A stretch of DNA of 64,000 nucleotides from the NCBI GenBank assembly GCA_964420285.1, contig CAYQTE010000022.1, positions 1-64,000 on the forward strand. Reading direction: 5' to 3'. Of this stretch, positions 9,187-17,503 are shown in pieces. The notes under the pieces are model-generated. The model was not told the origin of the DNA. It saw only the letters and a list, made by a program, of their open reading frames with translations, and did not search any database. The translations under genes were made by a program, and so were the position numbers. Within the stretch, counting starts at the first letter, position 1, and every line of letters starts with the position of its first letter. The DNA comes from CAYQTE01 sp964420285 (GTDB lineage: Bacteria; Planctomycetota; Phycisphaerae; Tepidisphaerales; Tepidisphaeraceae).

Positions 9187-10917
9187 GTGAAAAGAACCTG
9201 TCGCAAGCCGTTTGCACTGTTGTCAATCTTTGCCGTCAGCCTGATCACTGCCCTGCTGGCCGCCCGCGCGCGGGGCGCGACGCCGGAGGCAACCGGCCCC
9301 TGGAGTTTTGGCGTGATGTCCGACACGCAATGGACAGGCGTCGCCGATGATGGCCATAACCCCAACTCCGTCGCCGTCGATATCATTCAGCAGGTCAACC
9401 AGAAATTCGTCAATGCGGGCGTGAAGTTCGTGATCGCGGTGGGAGACGTAACCGAAAGGGGAACCACCGCCGCCCTGGACACCCGGGCGGTTTTTGCCCA
9501 GAGGCTCTACAATGCCGGCGTCGGGTTCTATCCCCTGCGCGGCAATCACGAGTCCACCGCCGCCGCCGCCACAGAGTTTCAACGCATCTTTCCCCAGACA
9601 CACAACGGCAGCAACAACAGCGCCCCGGACGACATCTACAAAGTGGTGAACGCCGACTCGGCCACCGAGCCCACGCCGGCCAAGGCGGGCTCGCCGTTCA
9701 CTGTCGGCAAGGATTTCAGCAGCCCCAGCGCCAATCTGGCCGGCTTGAGCTATTCGTTCGCCTACGGGAATGCGACGTTCATACTCCTGGATCAATTCAC
9801 TCCGCCCGACGGCAAGGCCGCCGACGGCAGCCCATACAATGTCAGCTCCAGCGCCATCGCCTCGCAGCAGGACTGGATCAGCCAGATCCTGCACGACCGC
9901 GCGGCCGCCACCCACGCATTTGTCTTCGGGCACAAGGGACTTATTACCGAACACCACCCCGACACACTGCTGGGAGCGAGTCCCAACAGCAACCCGGCGG
10001 CATATAACACGTTCATGGGCGCGCTTCAGGCCGGCGGCGTGCGCTATTACATCGGCGGTCACGATCACATGCACAACCGGAGCATCGTGACCAGTCCGGA
10101 CGGCAAGTCGGCGGTTCAGGAAATCGTATGCGCCTCGGACAGTTCCAAGTTCTACGGACCGTCCAAGACCCCCAACGACACGCTGAATCGCGAGAAGCTG
10201 ATCTCCCAGCAACTGGGGACCATCGGCTACTACATCTACACGGTGGACGGCCCCCGAGTCACCGTGGATTACTACGCGACGGGGCAGATGGCGCTCTTCC
10301 CGCCGGCCGGCGGCGAAAGCACGCTCGACCGCACATCCGGCCTGATTTTCTCGCGGCGGGAGACGTTTGGCTACGACGCGATCAACGGGCGGGAATTCCA
10401 GATCGCCCAGGGCGTCGCCTATACGTCGGTGCTGGCGGAGGTGAAACCCGGCGTTTCTTCCTATGGCGAGACCTTCCGAGGCACCTCCGGCCGGATTATT
10501 GGCGGCACCAACGGCTCATCCTCGCGCGGCGCCTATGACAACCGCCCGTTCATCAAGGCCGTAAATACGGGCTGGGCGCCGGCCCCCAGCACCCGCCAGA
10601 AGAGCGACGTGCTTTACCTGTGGGGAATGAACACCGTCAGCGATTCGACACGAGATACGTTTGTGGTATCGATGAGCTATGATGCGTCAGCGGCCAGCGG
10701 CCTGAACCTCGCCGCCGGCGCCCTTCGCCTCATGAGCATCGAGCCCGCCGGATCCTGGATCGACGCCGTCGATGCCAATGCCGGGGGCACCCGGCGCTTT
10801 GTCCTGGGCGCCTGGAATTCCAACTACGGCCTGGGAACCTACGGCGTGGACCCCGCCACGGCCACGGCATGGGCGGTGGTCGACCACGGCGGAGCATTCG
10901 CTGTCGCCGGCGAATAG
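9187..10917 (+). CDS. Secreted calcineurin-like metallophosphoesterase
   Basis: The protein has about 576 residues from GTG 9187, preceded by GGAG at 9177-9180; a TTG at 9154 is in frame but has no ribosome-binding site. A Sec signal peptide is clear (FALLSIFAVSLITALLAARARG). Metallophosphoesterase metal-binding motifs follow in order: MSDTQ, GDVTERG, GNHES, FGHKG and GGHDHM. The last 200 residues have no recognised domain and may be a substrate-binding or surface region. It likely hydrolyses phosphoesters in the periplasm or outside the cell. No PEP-CTERM tail is present. It is convergent with lpxA. Confidence 0.87.
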   Translation: MKRTCRKPFALLSIFAVSLITALLAARARGATPEATGPWSFGVMSDTQWTGVADDGHNPNSVAVDIIQQVNQKFVNAGVKFVIAVGDVTERGTTAALDTRAVFAQRLYNAGVGFYPLRGNHESTAAAATEFQRIFPQTHNGSNNSAPDDIYKVVNADSATEPTPAKAGSPFTVGKDFSSPSANLAGLSYSFAYGNATFILLDQFTPPDGKAADGSPYNVSSSAIASQQDWISQILHDRAAATHAFVFGHKGLITEHHPDTLLGASPNSNPAAYNTFMGALQAGGVRYYIGGHDHMHNRSIVTSPDGKSAVQEIVCASDSSKFYGPSKTPNDTLNREKLISQQLGTIGYYIYTVDGPRVTVDYYATGQMALFPPAGGESTLDRTSGLIFSRRETFGYDAINGREFQIAQGVAYTSVLAEVKPGVSSYGETFRGTSGRIIGGTNGSSSRGAYDNRPFIKAVNTGWAPAPSTRQKSDVLYLWGMNTVSDSTRDTFVVSMSYDASAASGLNLAAGALRLMSIEPAGSWIDAVDANAGGTRRFVLGAWNSNYGLGTYGVDPATATAWAVVDHGGAFAVAGE

Positions 10918-11146
10918 AGCCGGGGCGCGCCGCGCAGGTGGTTCCTGGATTTGCGATCGTAACCAGGCTCGATGATTCCTCTGGTTCAACGTGCCAGGTT
11001 CCGCCAGATCGTGAGGCGTTCAACATTTCAACTTGATGACGGCCAGTTCATCCATCTTCTTTCTGTGGGCAGGCACGACAAGGTTTGCTGACGTGGACCC
11101 AGCGGATGGCAATCTGTCGGATCGAGAAGACTGAGAATGGTTGCGA

Positions 11147-11953
11147 CTAGCGCGTCCGCAGACTTTCCAGATAACGTCCGTTGTGGCCCTGGTTTCTTCG
11201 GCGGAGGAACTCGATCAGGGCGCGGACGTTGGGGGTCAGGCCGTTGAGGGTGTCGAATTCTTCCAGGGCAAGGGCCATGGGCTTCTTTCGGAGGAAGAGT
11301 TTTCGGCAGGCTTCGTCGAGGGCCTCGATGTCACCTTCGCAGAAGCCGGCGCGGCGGAGTCCGACGACGTTGAGGCCGCGGACGCGGTCGTCGCCGTCCA
11401 CCTTGACGAACGGCGGCACATCGTGGTGGATTCTCGCGGCGCCGCCCAGGTACGCGTAGTCGCCGACAGTGACGTAATGGTGCAGCCCGACCAGACCCAT
11501 CATGGCGACGTTGCTGCCGATCAGGACGTGTCCGGCCAGCATGACGTTATTGGAAAGGACACAATTGTTGCCGATCTGGGCGTCGTGGCCGACGTGGCAG
11601 TTGACCATCAGCAGATTGCCGCTGCCAAGCCGTGTAATGCCGTGGCCGCTGGGGGGTTCGGTGCCGCAGTGGACGGTGACGGCTTCGCGGAAGGCGTTGT
11701 CGTCGCCGATTTCGACCCGGGTGGGGCTGCCGCGGTATTTCTTGTCCTGCGGAGGGGCGCCGATGACGCAATTGGGGAAGAAGGTGTTGTTCCGGCCGAC
11801 GGCGGTGTGGCCCAGGATGGTGACATGGGCTATGAGCTTGCAGCCGGGTCCGATGCGGACATCGGGCCCGACGACGCAGAAGGGTCCGACGTGAACATCG
11901 GGAGCCAGATCGGCCTTGGGGTCAACGACGGATAGTGGCGAGATCGATGGCAT
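11147..11953 (-). CDS. lpxA: UDP-N-acetylglucosamine acyltransferase
   Basis: This 268-residue enzyme performs the first acyl transfer of lipid A synthesis (acyl-ACP to UDP-GlcNAc). It is built from left-handed beta-helix hexapeptides (VVDPKADLAPDVHVGPFCVV, GPDVRIGPGC) and shows LpxA landmarks: IGAPPQDKKY, FREAVTVHCGT and NCHVGHDAQIG, where the histidine is the catalytic base region, followed by GLNVVGLRRAGF. The chosen start is ATG 11953, 11 bases after the lpxC-fabZ stop; the frame is open further upstream, but only inside that gene. It forms an operon with lpxC-fabZ and implies a lipid A outer membrane. Confidence 0.94.
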   Translation of the reverse strand: MPSISPLSVVDPKADLAPDVHVGPFCVVGPDVRIGPGCKLIAHVTILGHTAVGRNNTFFPNCVIGAPPQDKKYRGSPTRVEIGDDNAFREAVTVHCGTEPPSGHGITRLGSGNLLMVNCHVGHDAQIGNNCVLSNNVMLAGHVLIGSNVAMMGLVGLHHYVTVGDYAYLGGAARIHHDVPPFVKVDGDDRVRGLNVVGLRRAGFCEGDIEALDEACRKLFLRKKPMALALEEFDTLNGLTPNVRALIEFLRRRNQGHNGRYLESLRTR

Positions 11954-11963
11954 AACAAAGGGA

Positions 11964-13280
11964 TCAAGCGGGCTCTGCGTCCACGAGCATAAATTTAATC
12001 TCTGCCTCGGCGGCCATTTTGTCGCCGACGAAAGCCTTGCAGCGGACATGTCCGGTGCGGCTCTTGACGCGTACGGCGATGGCCTCCAGAAGCAACTGAT
12101 CGCCCGGTACGACCGGGTTACGCATCTTCACCTTATCCATGCTGAGCAGGACCGCAAGCTTGCCGGTGTGTTCGAGTTTCTGGCTGAGAAGGATGCCGCC
12201 GAGCTGCGCGAGGGCTTCGACGATCAGCACGCCGGGCATGATGGGCGTGCCGGGATAATGACCCTGAAAAAAAATATCGTTGAAGGTGACGTTTTTGATG
12301 CCTACGGCCTTCTCGTCTCCGACGATCTCGATGACCCGGTCAATCAGCAGCATCGGATAGCGGTGGGGCAGGATGCGCTGAATGCGACGGATGTCCAGAA
12401 CTGCCTCTCGCTGCATAAGCTGCTCGCGCGAGTTGGCCAGATCCTGATCGAGAAGACGCCGGGCCAGTTGATGGTTCAGTTCGTGGCCGGACTTGCGGGC
12501 GACCAACCGGCCGCGGACGGGCCGGCCGACGAGATAAAGATCGCCGACCAGGTCGAGGACTTTGTGGCGGGCGCACTCATCGGTGAATCGCCAGGCGTTG
12601 TCGACAAGGCCGGTGGGGGAAACGACCAGCAGATCCTGGGGCGTGAGATGGCGTCCCATTCCACGTGCGCGGAGTTCCTGGGTTTCGCGTTCAAATACAA
12701 ATGTGCGCGCCGGCGCCAGTTGCGAGACGAAATCATCCTGGCCGAGCGTGAAACAGACAACCTGCCGGCCCAGCGGCGGCGGGGCCTCGAAGTCATAGAT
12801 GATCTCGAGCCGATCGGCCGGTCCGGGCAGTGCGGCCAGCGAGGCATCGCCCAGGGAGACCTGGACGGGCTTGCGAATAATGAGCGGTCGGACGTCGGCC
12901 TCCTGTTCGACGACGCCGGCCGAAACCAGCAGGTCAACGAAACTCTTGCTGCTGCCGTCGCCGCCGGGGATTTCGCCGACCATGCCGCCGGACACCTTGA
13001 CGGTGGCGTTGTCGATCTGGAGACCGCTGAGCGCGGCCATGCAATGCTCGACGGTTTCGACGTGGAGTGTTCCGTTGCGGAGGCAGGTTCTTCGGGGACG
13101 CTTGACGACGTTGTCGATGAAGGCGGCGATGCTGGTGGACTGGTTGTCCTGCTCGCGGACGAAGTGGATTCCCTGGCCGATATCGGCGGGGCTGAAGGTG
13201 AGCGTGGCCTCTTCGCCGGAAAAGAGGCCGGGCCCGCTGAGGGAGACATCGCGGGAAATAGTTTTTTGTCTCTCCATCAT
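11964..13280 (-). CDS. lpxC: Bifunctional UDP-3-O-acyl-GlcNAc deacetylase / 3-hydroxyacyl-ACP dehydratase (LpxC-FabZ fusion)
   Basis: This is a 438-residue fusion. Residues 1 to about 290 are LpxC: TISRDVSLSGPGLFSGE, zinc and active-site segment HVETVEHCMAALSG, EIPGGDGSS, and the second metal region DECARHKVLDLVGDL. Residues about 295-438 are FabZ: IQRILPHRYPMLLIDRV and GHYPGTPIMPGVLIVEALAQ with the catalytic His/Glu. It combines the committed lipid A deacetylation with the dehydratase that competes for the same 3-hydroxyacyl-ACP pool. Such fusions are known in Bacteroidetes and in planctomycetes. lpxA follows directly. Start codons GTG 13286, ATG 13280 and ATG 13277 are all possible. Confidence 0.94.
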   Translation of the reverse strand: MMERQKTISRDVSLSGPGLFSGEEATLTFSPADIGQGIHFVREQDNQSTSIAAFIDNVVKRPRRTCLRNGTLHVETVEHCMAALSGLQIDNATVKVSGGMVGEIPGGDGSSKSFVDLLVSAGVVEQEADVRPLIIRKPVQVSLGDASLAALPGPADRLEIIYDFEAPPPLGRQVVCFTLGQDDFVSQLAPARTFVFERETQELRARGMGRHLTPQDLLVVSPTGLVDNAWRFTDECARHKVLDLVGDLYLVGRPVRGRLVARKSGHELNHQLARRLLDQDLANSREQLMQREAVLDIRRIQRILPHRYPMLLIDRVIEIVGDEKAVGIKNVTFNDIFFQGHYPGTPIMPGVLIVEALAQLGGILLSQKLEHTGKLAVLLSMDKVKMRNPVVPGDQLLLEAIAVRVKSRTGHVRCKAFVGDKMAAEAEIKFMLVDAEPA

Positions 13281-13671
13281 GCACACCGAGTCTGTCGGCA
13301 GAGGCCGGGGATCGACCGCTTTCCGCTAAGCCGCATCAGTATAGGTATTTGGGCGGCGTGGAGAAGGGTCTGCGTCGCCGGGGCGACATCTTTTCATGGG
13401 AATTGATATCGGCGGCGGGGCACTCGAAACGCGATTGCCTATTTGCTATAGTCCGTGCAGCCGGTGCAGCTTATCCAATCTTCCAGGAGAAGGATCGGGA
13501 TGAGAGTGCGATATCGGACCATGCCGCTGCGTGGCGGTGTCAGTTCCCGATGGCGGAGATTATGGCGCCGTCGGAGTGAAAGAGGGATTTTATGGGCTGG
13601 CTCAGCCGTTGGGCTGGAGCGGCGGTCCGTTTATTCCGATGAGAGAAGGCCATTTTGGAAAGGAGCGCCTC
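13281..13671. promoter_or_regulatory. Divergent intergenic region between lpxC-fabZ and the exopolysaccharide module
   Basis: This stretch of about 390 bases separates two divergent operons and should hold promoters for both. On the - strand a TATACT at 13343-13338 could be a -10 box for lpxC-fabZ, with no good -35. On the + strand TATAGT follows TTTGC near 13456, also without a convincing -35. Short open frames here have no family features and are not called. The strong Shine-Dalgarno AAGGAG at 13660-13665 belongs to the next gene. Confidence 0.35.
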
Positions 13672-15039
13672 TTGCGTTCTCAGAGTCAAATTGCGTCTTT
13701 TTCGGCCGGCCGCCGGTCGCTGTTTATCATGGGGTTCATGACCCTGGTCGGTCTGCTGGCCGGAGGGTGCGAGACCAATAGCTTCATGGATCCGTCGGAG
13801 CCGCAGATTTATCCGGCGGCGTCTCAGGATCATGGGGGGCTGTTGAAGCCGATCCTGCGCACGCTTGATGCGCGCGAACCGAATCAGGAATTCGCCCATA
13901 CCGACGAAGTCACTCCCGATGATCTTACGGTCGCGCCGGGTGACTATCACATCGGCAAGGACGACCTGGTCAGCGTGACGATCACCAACCTGAACGGGGA
14001 AGGCCAGGAGACGCTCAAGACCGTTCGGATTACGGACACGGGCATGATCGATCTGCCGTATATCGATCCGCTCAAGGCCGAAGGTCTGACCGAACACGAG
14101 TTGGAATCCGCCATCGCCGACGCGTACAAGAAGGCCCTGCTGGTGAAAGACACGCAGGTGTCGGTGACGGTGAACGAGACGCGGGCGCGCACGTTCAGCA
14201 TTCTGGGGAATATTGCAGTACCTGGCCAGTACGAAATTCTGCAATCGGACTTCCGCATACTCGATGCGCTGGTGTTGGCTCACGCAACGCCGGAAATGAC
14301 GGGCGTCGATTACCTGTACGTCCTTCGCAAGCGCAGCAGCGATCTTGGCGCCACCACTCGACCCGCGGAAACCAATCCCACGCCCACTCCGACAGTCCAG
14401 CCGGAGCCGGCCATTCCGGCGCCGACGACCGAAATGCTCCAGCCTCGTACCGATGCCACTGTCGATCATCCGATCTTCGCCGATTCCACGACTCTGCCCG
14501 CCGGCTCGGGCAGTTCGGCGCCGGCGACGACCAACCCATCGGGGTTTGCGTTCAGCGCACCGGCGGGCACGGCCGACACGCGCGTTATTCGGATTCCGTT
14601 AACGGAGTTGCGGTATGGGGCGTTGAAGTACAATATCGTTGTTCGGCCGGGTGACCTGATTTTTGTGCCGCAGCCGACCGTTGGTGTCTATTATATAGGT
14701 GGCCACGTGCTTCGTGGCGGCGTATTCTCGCTATCGGGCATGGATATTACGCTGAAGCAGGCCGTGGTGGCGGCGGGTATGTTCGACCAGGCGGCCGTGC
14801 CGTGGCGAACGGAGGTGATTCGCCGGATCGGTGAGAATCAGGAAGTATTCGTGCGCGTGAATTTGTATCAGGTGTGGAGCGGTGACGTGCCGGACATTTT
14901 CATCAAGCCCAACGACACGATCGTCGTAGGCACCGACTGGTGGGCCACATTCCTGGGCGCGGTGCGGAATTCGTTCCGCCTGACCTATGGTGCCGGTTTT
15001 CTGTACGACCGGGACTATTGGAACCCGACGACCCGCTAA
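13672..15039 (+). CDS. Wza-like polysaccharide export lipoprotein
   Basis: The protein has 455 residues. The start is set at TTG 13672 because AAGGAG lies six bases upstream; the in-frame ATG at 13639 has no ribosome-binding site. The leader ends in lipobox LLAGGC (Cys33). The polysaccharide export domain follows (VAPGDYHIGKDDLVSVTI, TDTGMIDLPYIDPLKAEG, VSVTVNETRARTFSILGNI), then two SLBB-like segments (VPGQYEIL; YYIGGHVLRGGVFSL) separated by a Pro/Thr-rich linker of about 90 residues. It should form the outer-membrane export channel for a surface polysaccharide. It opens module A, ahead of the exosortase. Confidence 0.88.
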   Translation: MRSQSQIASFSAGRRSLFIMGFMTLVGLLAGGCETNSFMDPSEPQIYPAASQDHGGLLKPILRTLDAREPNQEFAHTDEVTPDDLTVAPGDYHIGKDDLVSVTITNLNGEGQETLKTVRITDTGMIDLPYIDPLKAEGLTEHELESAIADAYKKALLVKDTQVSVTVNETRARTFSILGNIAVPGQYEILQSDFRILDALVLAHATPEMTGVDYLYVLRKRSSDLGATTRPAETNPTPTPTVQPEPAIPAPTTEMLQPRTDATVDHPIFADSTTLPAGSGSSAPATTNPSGFAFSAPAGTADTRVIRIPLTELRYGALKYNIVVRPGDLIFVPQPTVGVYYIGGHVLRGGVFSLSGMDITLKQAVVAAGMFDQAAVPWRTEVIRRIGENQEVFVRVNLYQVWSGDVPDIFIKPNDTIVVGTDWWATFLGAVRNSFRLTYGAGFLYDRDYWNPTTR

Positions 15040-15314
15040 CACGGGCGGCGGTGGCTCCCAAGCCGGGTCGATGCAGTCTCTTTGAGTCTGACAACGACCC
15101 GGCCTGGGGTGAATTTAAGGGGATGGAGGATTAGCCCAGAACCGTACCGCCTTGCGGGACGTACTGGCATTGGGCGGCGCGGGGAGGCGTCAGCGGAGTT
15201 GGTGCAGGGGTCGGGTACCGGTACAGGGACGTGCCGAGTCAGAGAGATTCGTCGTCGTGTCACGGGATGGGCACTTCGACGGCAGTTGTTCGCATGACAG
15301 GCCGGAACGATCTG
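15040..15314 (+). other. Intergenic spacer between Wza-like and exosortase genes
   Basis: About 275 bases with no supported gene. The exosortase reading frame extends upstream to a GTG at 15231, but that part encodes no membrane or family feature. No clear terminator is visible, so read-through from the Wza-like gene is possible. Confidence 0.4.
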
Positions 15315-16649
15315 ATGTCCCACTCCACCCCATTGGAATATGAATCCCTCGGCACCGCCAGGGCGGCCGGTGAGATCGAGCCGCGATGGCTGGGGCTTGG
15401 GCAAACCGCGTGGGTGAAGATCGGCGTCATCACGATTCTGTTTGCGGCGCTCTTCTGGCCCAATCTGCGCCGACTATGGGAAAAGACCAATCCCTTCACC
15501 GGCGAGGCCAACTGGGGCCACGCGATGGGCGTTCCCATCATCGGGCTGTATTACCTGTACCTCAATCGCGACAAGCTGCTGGCCGCCAGGGCGAAAACAA
15601 GCTGGTGGGGACTGATCTGGCTGGTGCTTGGCGTGCTGCTGTTCCTGTACGGCATCTATCCCGGGCAGAACGACTTCGTCAAGGATTTCGGGATGGTGGT
15701 GACGCTGTTCGGCGTGGTGCTGCTCCTGGCCGGCGGCGACGTTATGAAGATCGCGTGGTTCCCCATCGCCTTTCTGGTCTGTGCGATCCCCTGGCCGGGC
15801 TTGCTCTACAGCAAAGTTGCCGGCCCCCTGCAGAGCATGGCGGCGCAGGTGGCGGTCTGGGTGTTGCAGGTTTCGCAGGTCAAGGCGTTTGCCGGCGGAA
15901 CGAAGATCGTCATCTACGGACACAATGACGTGGTGCGCACGCTGAACGTCGCCGAGGCCTGCGCGGGACTTCGCTCACTGATGACTTTCGTGTCCATCGG
16001 CGCGGCCCTGGCGTTCCTGCTCTGGTCGTTCCGGCCGCTCTGGCAGAAGCTGCTGATCACGGCGTCGGCGGTACCGATCGCCATTTTTTGCAACGTGATG
16101 CGGGTGAGCGGACAGGGATTGCTGGATCGGTACGTAAGTCCGGAACTCTCTGAGAGTTTTGCCCACCAGTTCGTGGGATTGATCATGATGATCCCCGCGT
16201 TCTTTCTGCTGCTGGCGGTGGGTTGGACGCTGGATCAGATGCTGATTCAGGACATTGATGAAAAACAGGTGATGTCGCGAGGCCTGGTGCGAAGAAGCCG
16301 GGCCGCCCGCGTCGTGCCGCCGCCCCCGGTCCGCACCCTGCGGGCTCGCGCCGCCGGCGCGCCAGACGCCTACGCTCCCGTCGAACCCGCTGAAAAGAAC
16401 CCGGCGCCATCCGAACCGGCTGTTGCCGGGCCTGCCTCCAATCCACCGGCGGCGCCGCCGCGCGCCACGCCGATTCCGCCGGGCGTAACCCGGCTTCCCC
16501 CTCGAACGCCCCTGGCGCCGGGTCGAGCCAATAGCCGTCTGAGCAGCGGTTCGCCGCGACGGCCCGGCGCCATCGTGCCGCCACCGATGAATTTGTCGCC
16601 GCAGCGCAATCCAACCAAATCAAGACCAACCGGCACGGAGGATGCGTGA
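15315..16649 (+). CDS. Exosortase (module A)
   Basis: This polytopic inner-membrane cysteine protease/transpeptidase has 444 residues from ATG 15315 (an in-frame ATG at 15294 is possible). About eight hydrophobic segments precede residue 315. The exosortase catalytic set is intact: Cys216 in AEACAGLRSL, Arg263 in FCNVMRVSGQ and His284 in AHQFVGL. Exosortases cleave PEP-CTERM sorting tails. An unusual Pro/Ala-rich cytoplasmic tail of about 125 residues follows the last helix. The stop overlaps the next start (TGATG). Compared with the second exosortase at 45945-46904 it is longer and clearly divergent. Confidence 0.9.
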   Translation: MSHSTPLEYESLGTARAAGEIEPRWLGLGQTAWVKIGVITILFAALFWPNLRRLWEKTNPFTGEANWGHAMGVPIIGLYYLYLNRDKLLAARAKTSWWGLIWLVLGVLLFLYGIYPGQNDFVKDFGMVVTLFGVVLLLAGGDVMKIAWFPIAFLVCAIPWPGLLYSKVAGPLQSMAAQVAVWVLQVSQVKAFAGGTKIVIYGHNDVVRTLNVAEACAGLRSLMTFVSIGAALAFLLWSFRPLWQKLLITASAVPIAIFCNVMRVSGQGLLDRYVSPELSESFAHQFVGLIMMIPAFFLLLAVGWTLDQMLIQDIDEKQVMSRGLVRRSRAARVVPPPPVRTLRARAAGAPDAYAPVEPAEKNPAPSEPAVAGPASNPPAAPPRATPIPPGVTRLPPRTPLAPGRANSRLSSGSPRRPGAIVPPPMNLSPQRNPTKSRPTGTEDA

Positions 16650-17497
16650 TGAGCCCGTTTCAGCGAGCATTCAAGCAGCCGGCGTTTGTTGTCGCGACGG
16701 TGTTGTTGCTGGTGGCCGCGGCCGGGCTGAACACCGTCGTGGCGTGGCTGAAGGTTGATTTTAAGAAGCTTCCGCTGCCGTTGCGTCAGAGCCTCACGAC
16801 GATACCAAGTCGCCTGGGAAACTGGGTGCAGGTGTCGGTGGATCGGCCGCTGAATAAGGAGTTGCAGGATACGCTTAGCACCGACAAATACATTTTCCGG
16901 GATTACATCGATACGAGGGTCTTTACAGACCCGGCGGTACTGGCAAGTTTCGAGGGAAAGACTCCCGATGAGCGATCGAGCCTTCTGGCCGTGCTTCAGA
17001 CTCAGCATCCCGAGGGCGTCATCAACGCTGACGTGACGTATTATACAGGACTGGTGGACACAGTGGCGCATATTCCGGATCGCTGCTACATCGCCTCGGG
17101 TTGGGAGCCGAAAGATAAGGTATATCCGGCATGGGATCTTGGGCCGGGTCGATTGGGAAAGAAGCCCGGCGATGATCCCAGGATCAGTGTCCGGTTCATT
17201 GACTTTGAGGACCAGACTGGCGCATCGCAAACAGAGAAGAATGTGGCGTATTTCTTTCATGTGGACGGCGAGTACCAGAGCGATCCGGATATGGTCCGGG
17301 CGAAGTTGCAGAACCTGCTGCAACGATACGGCTACTACGCGAAGGTGGAATTGCAGACGGTGATGACGGACCAGAAACGCTCGCAGCAGGTGATGCAGGA
17401 TTTCCTGCGGCAGGCTCTGCCGAGCATCGAAGCGACGCTTCCCGACTGGCAGAAGGCTACAGCCGCGGTTCCGCAAAAGGTTGCGGCAGGTGGATAA
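16649..17497 (+). CDS. EpsI-like exosortase-associated protein (module A)
   Basis: The protein has 282 residues from ATG 16649, with GGAGG at 16637-16641. An N-terminal membrane helix (FVVATVLLLVAAAGLNTVVAW) leads into an extracytoplasmic domain of the EpsI type: LPLPLRQSLTTIPSRLGNW, then DVTYYTGLVDTVAHIPDRCYIASGWE with the conserved cysteine and GW. EpsI proteins are encoded next to or fused to exosortases in exopolysaccharide loci; their biochemical role is not settled. It overlaps the exosortase gene by one base and the TPR gene follows after six bases. Confidence 0.85.
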   Translation: MSPFQRAFKQPAFVVATVLLLVAAAGLNTVVAWLKVDFKKLPLPLRQSLTTIPSRLGNWVQVSVDRPLNKELQDTLSTDKYIFRDYIDTRVFTDPAVLASFEGKTPDERSSLLAVLQTQHPEGVINADVTYYTGLVDTVAHIPDRCYIASGWEPKDKVYPAWDLGPGRLGKKPGDDPRISVRFIDFEDQTGASQTEKNVAYFFHVDGEYQSDPDMVRAKLQNLLQRYGYYAKVELQTVMTDQKRSQQVMQDFLRQALPSIEATLPDWQKATAAVPQKVAAGG

Positions 17498-17503
17498 AAC
17501 GAT

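Noticed and set aside
11916..13406. 496-codon + strand open frame opposite lpxC-fabZ
   Set aside because: Antisense shadow of a gene with complete LpxC and FabZ motifs.
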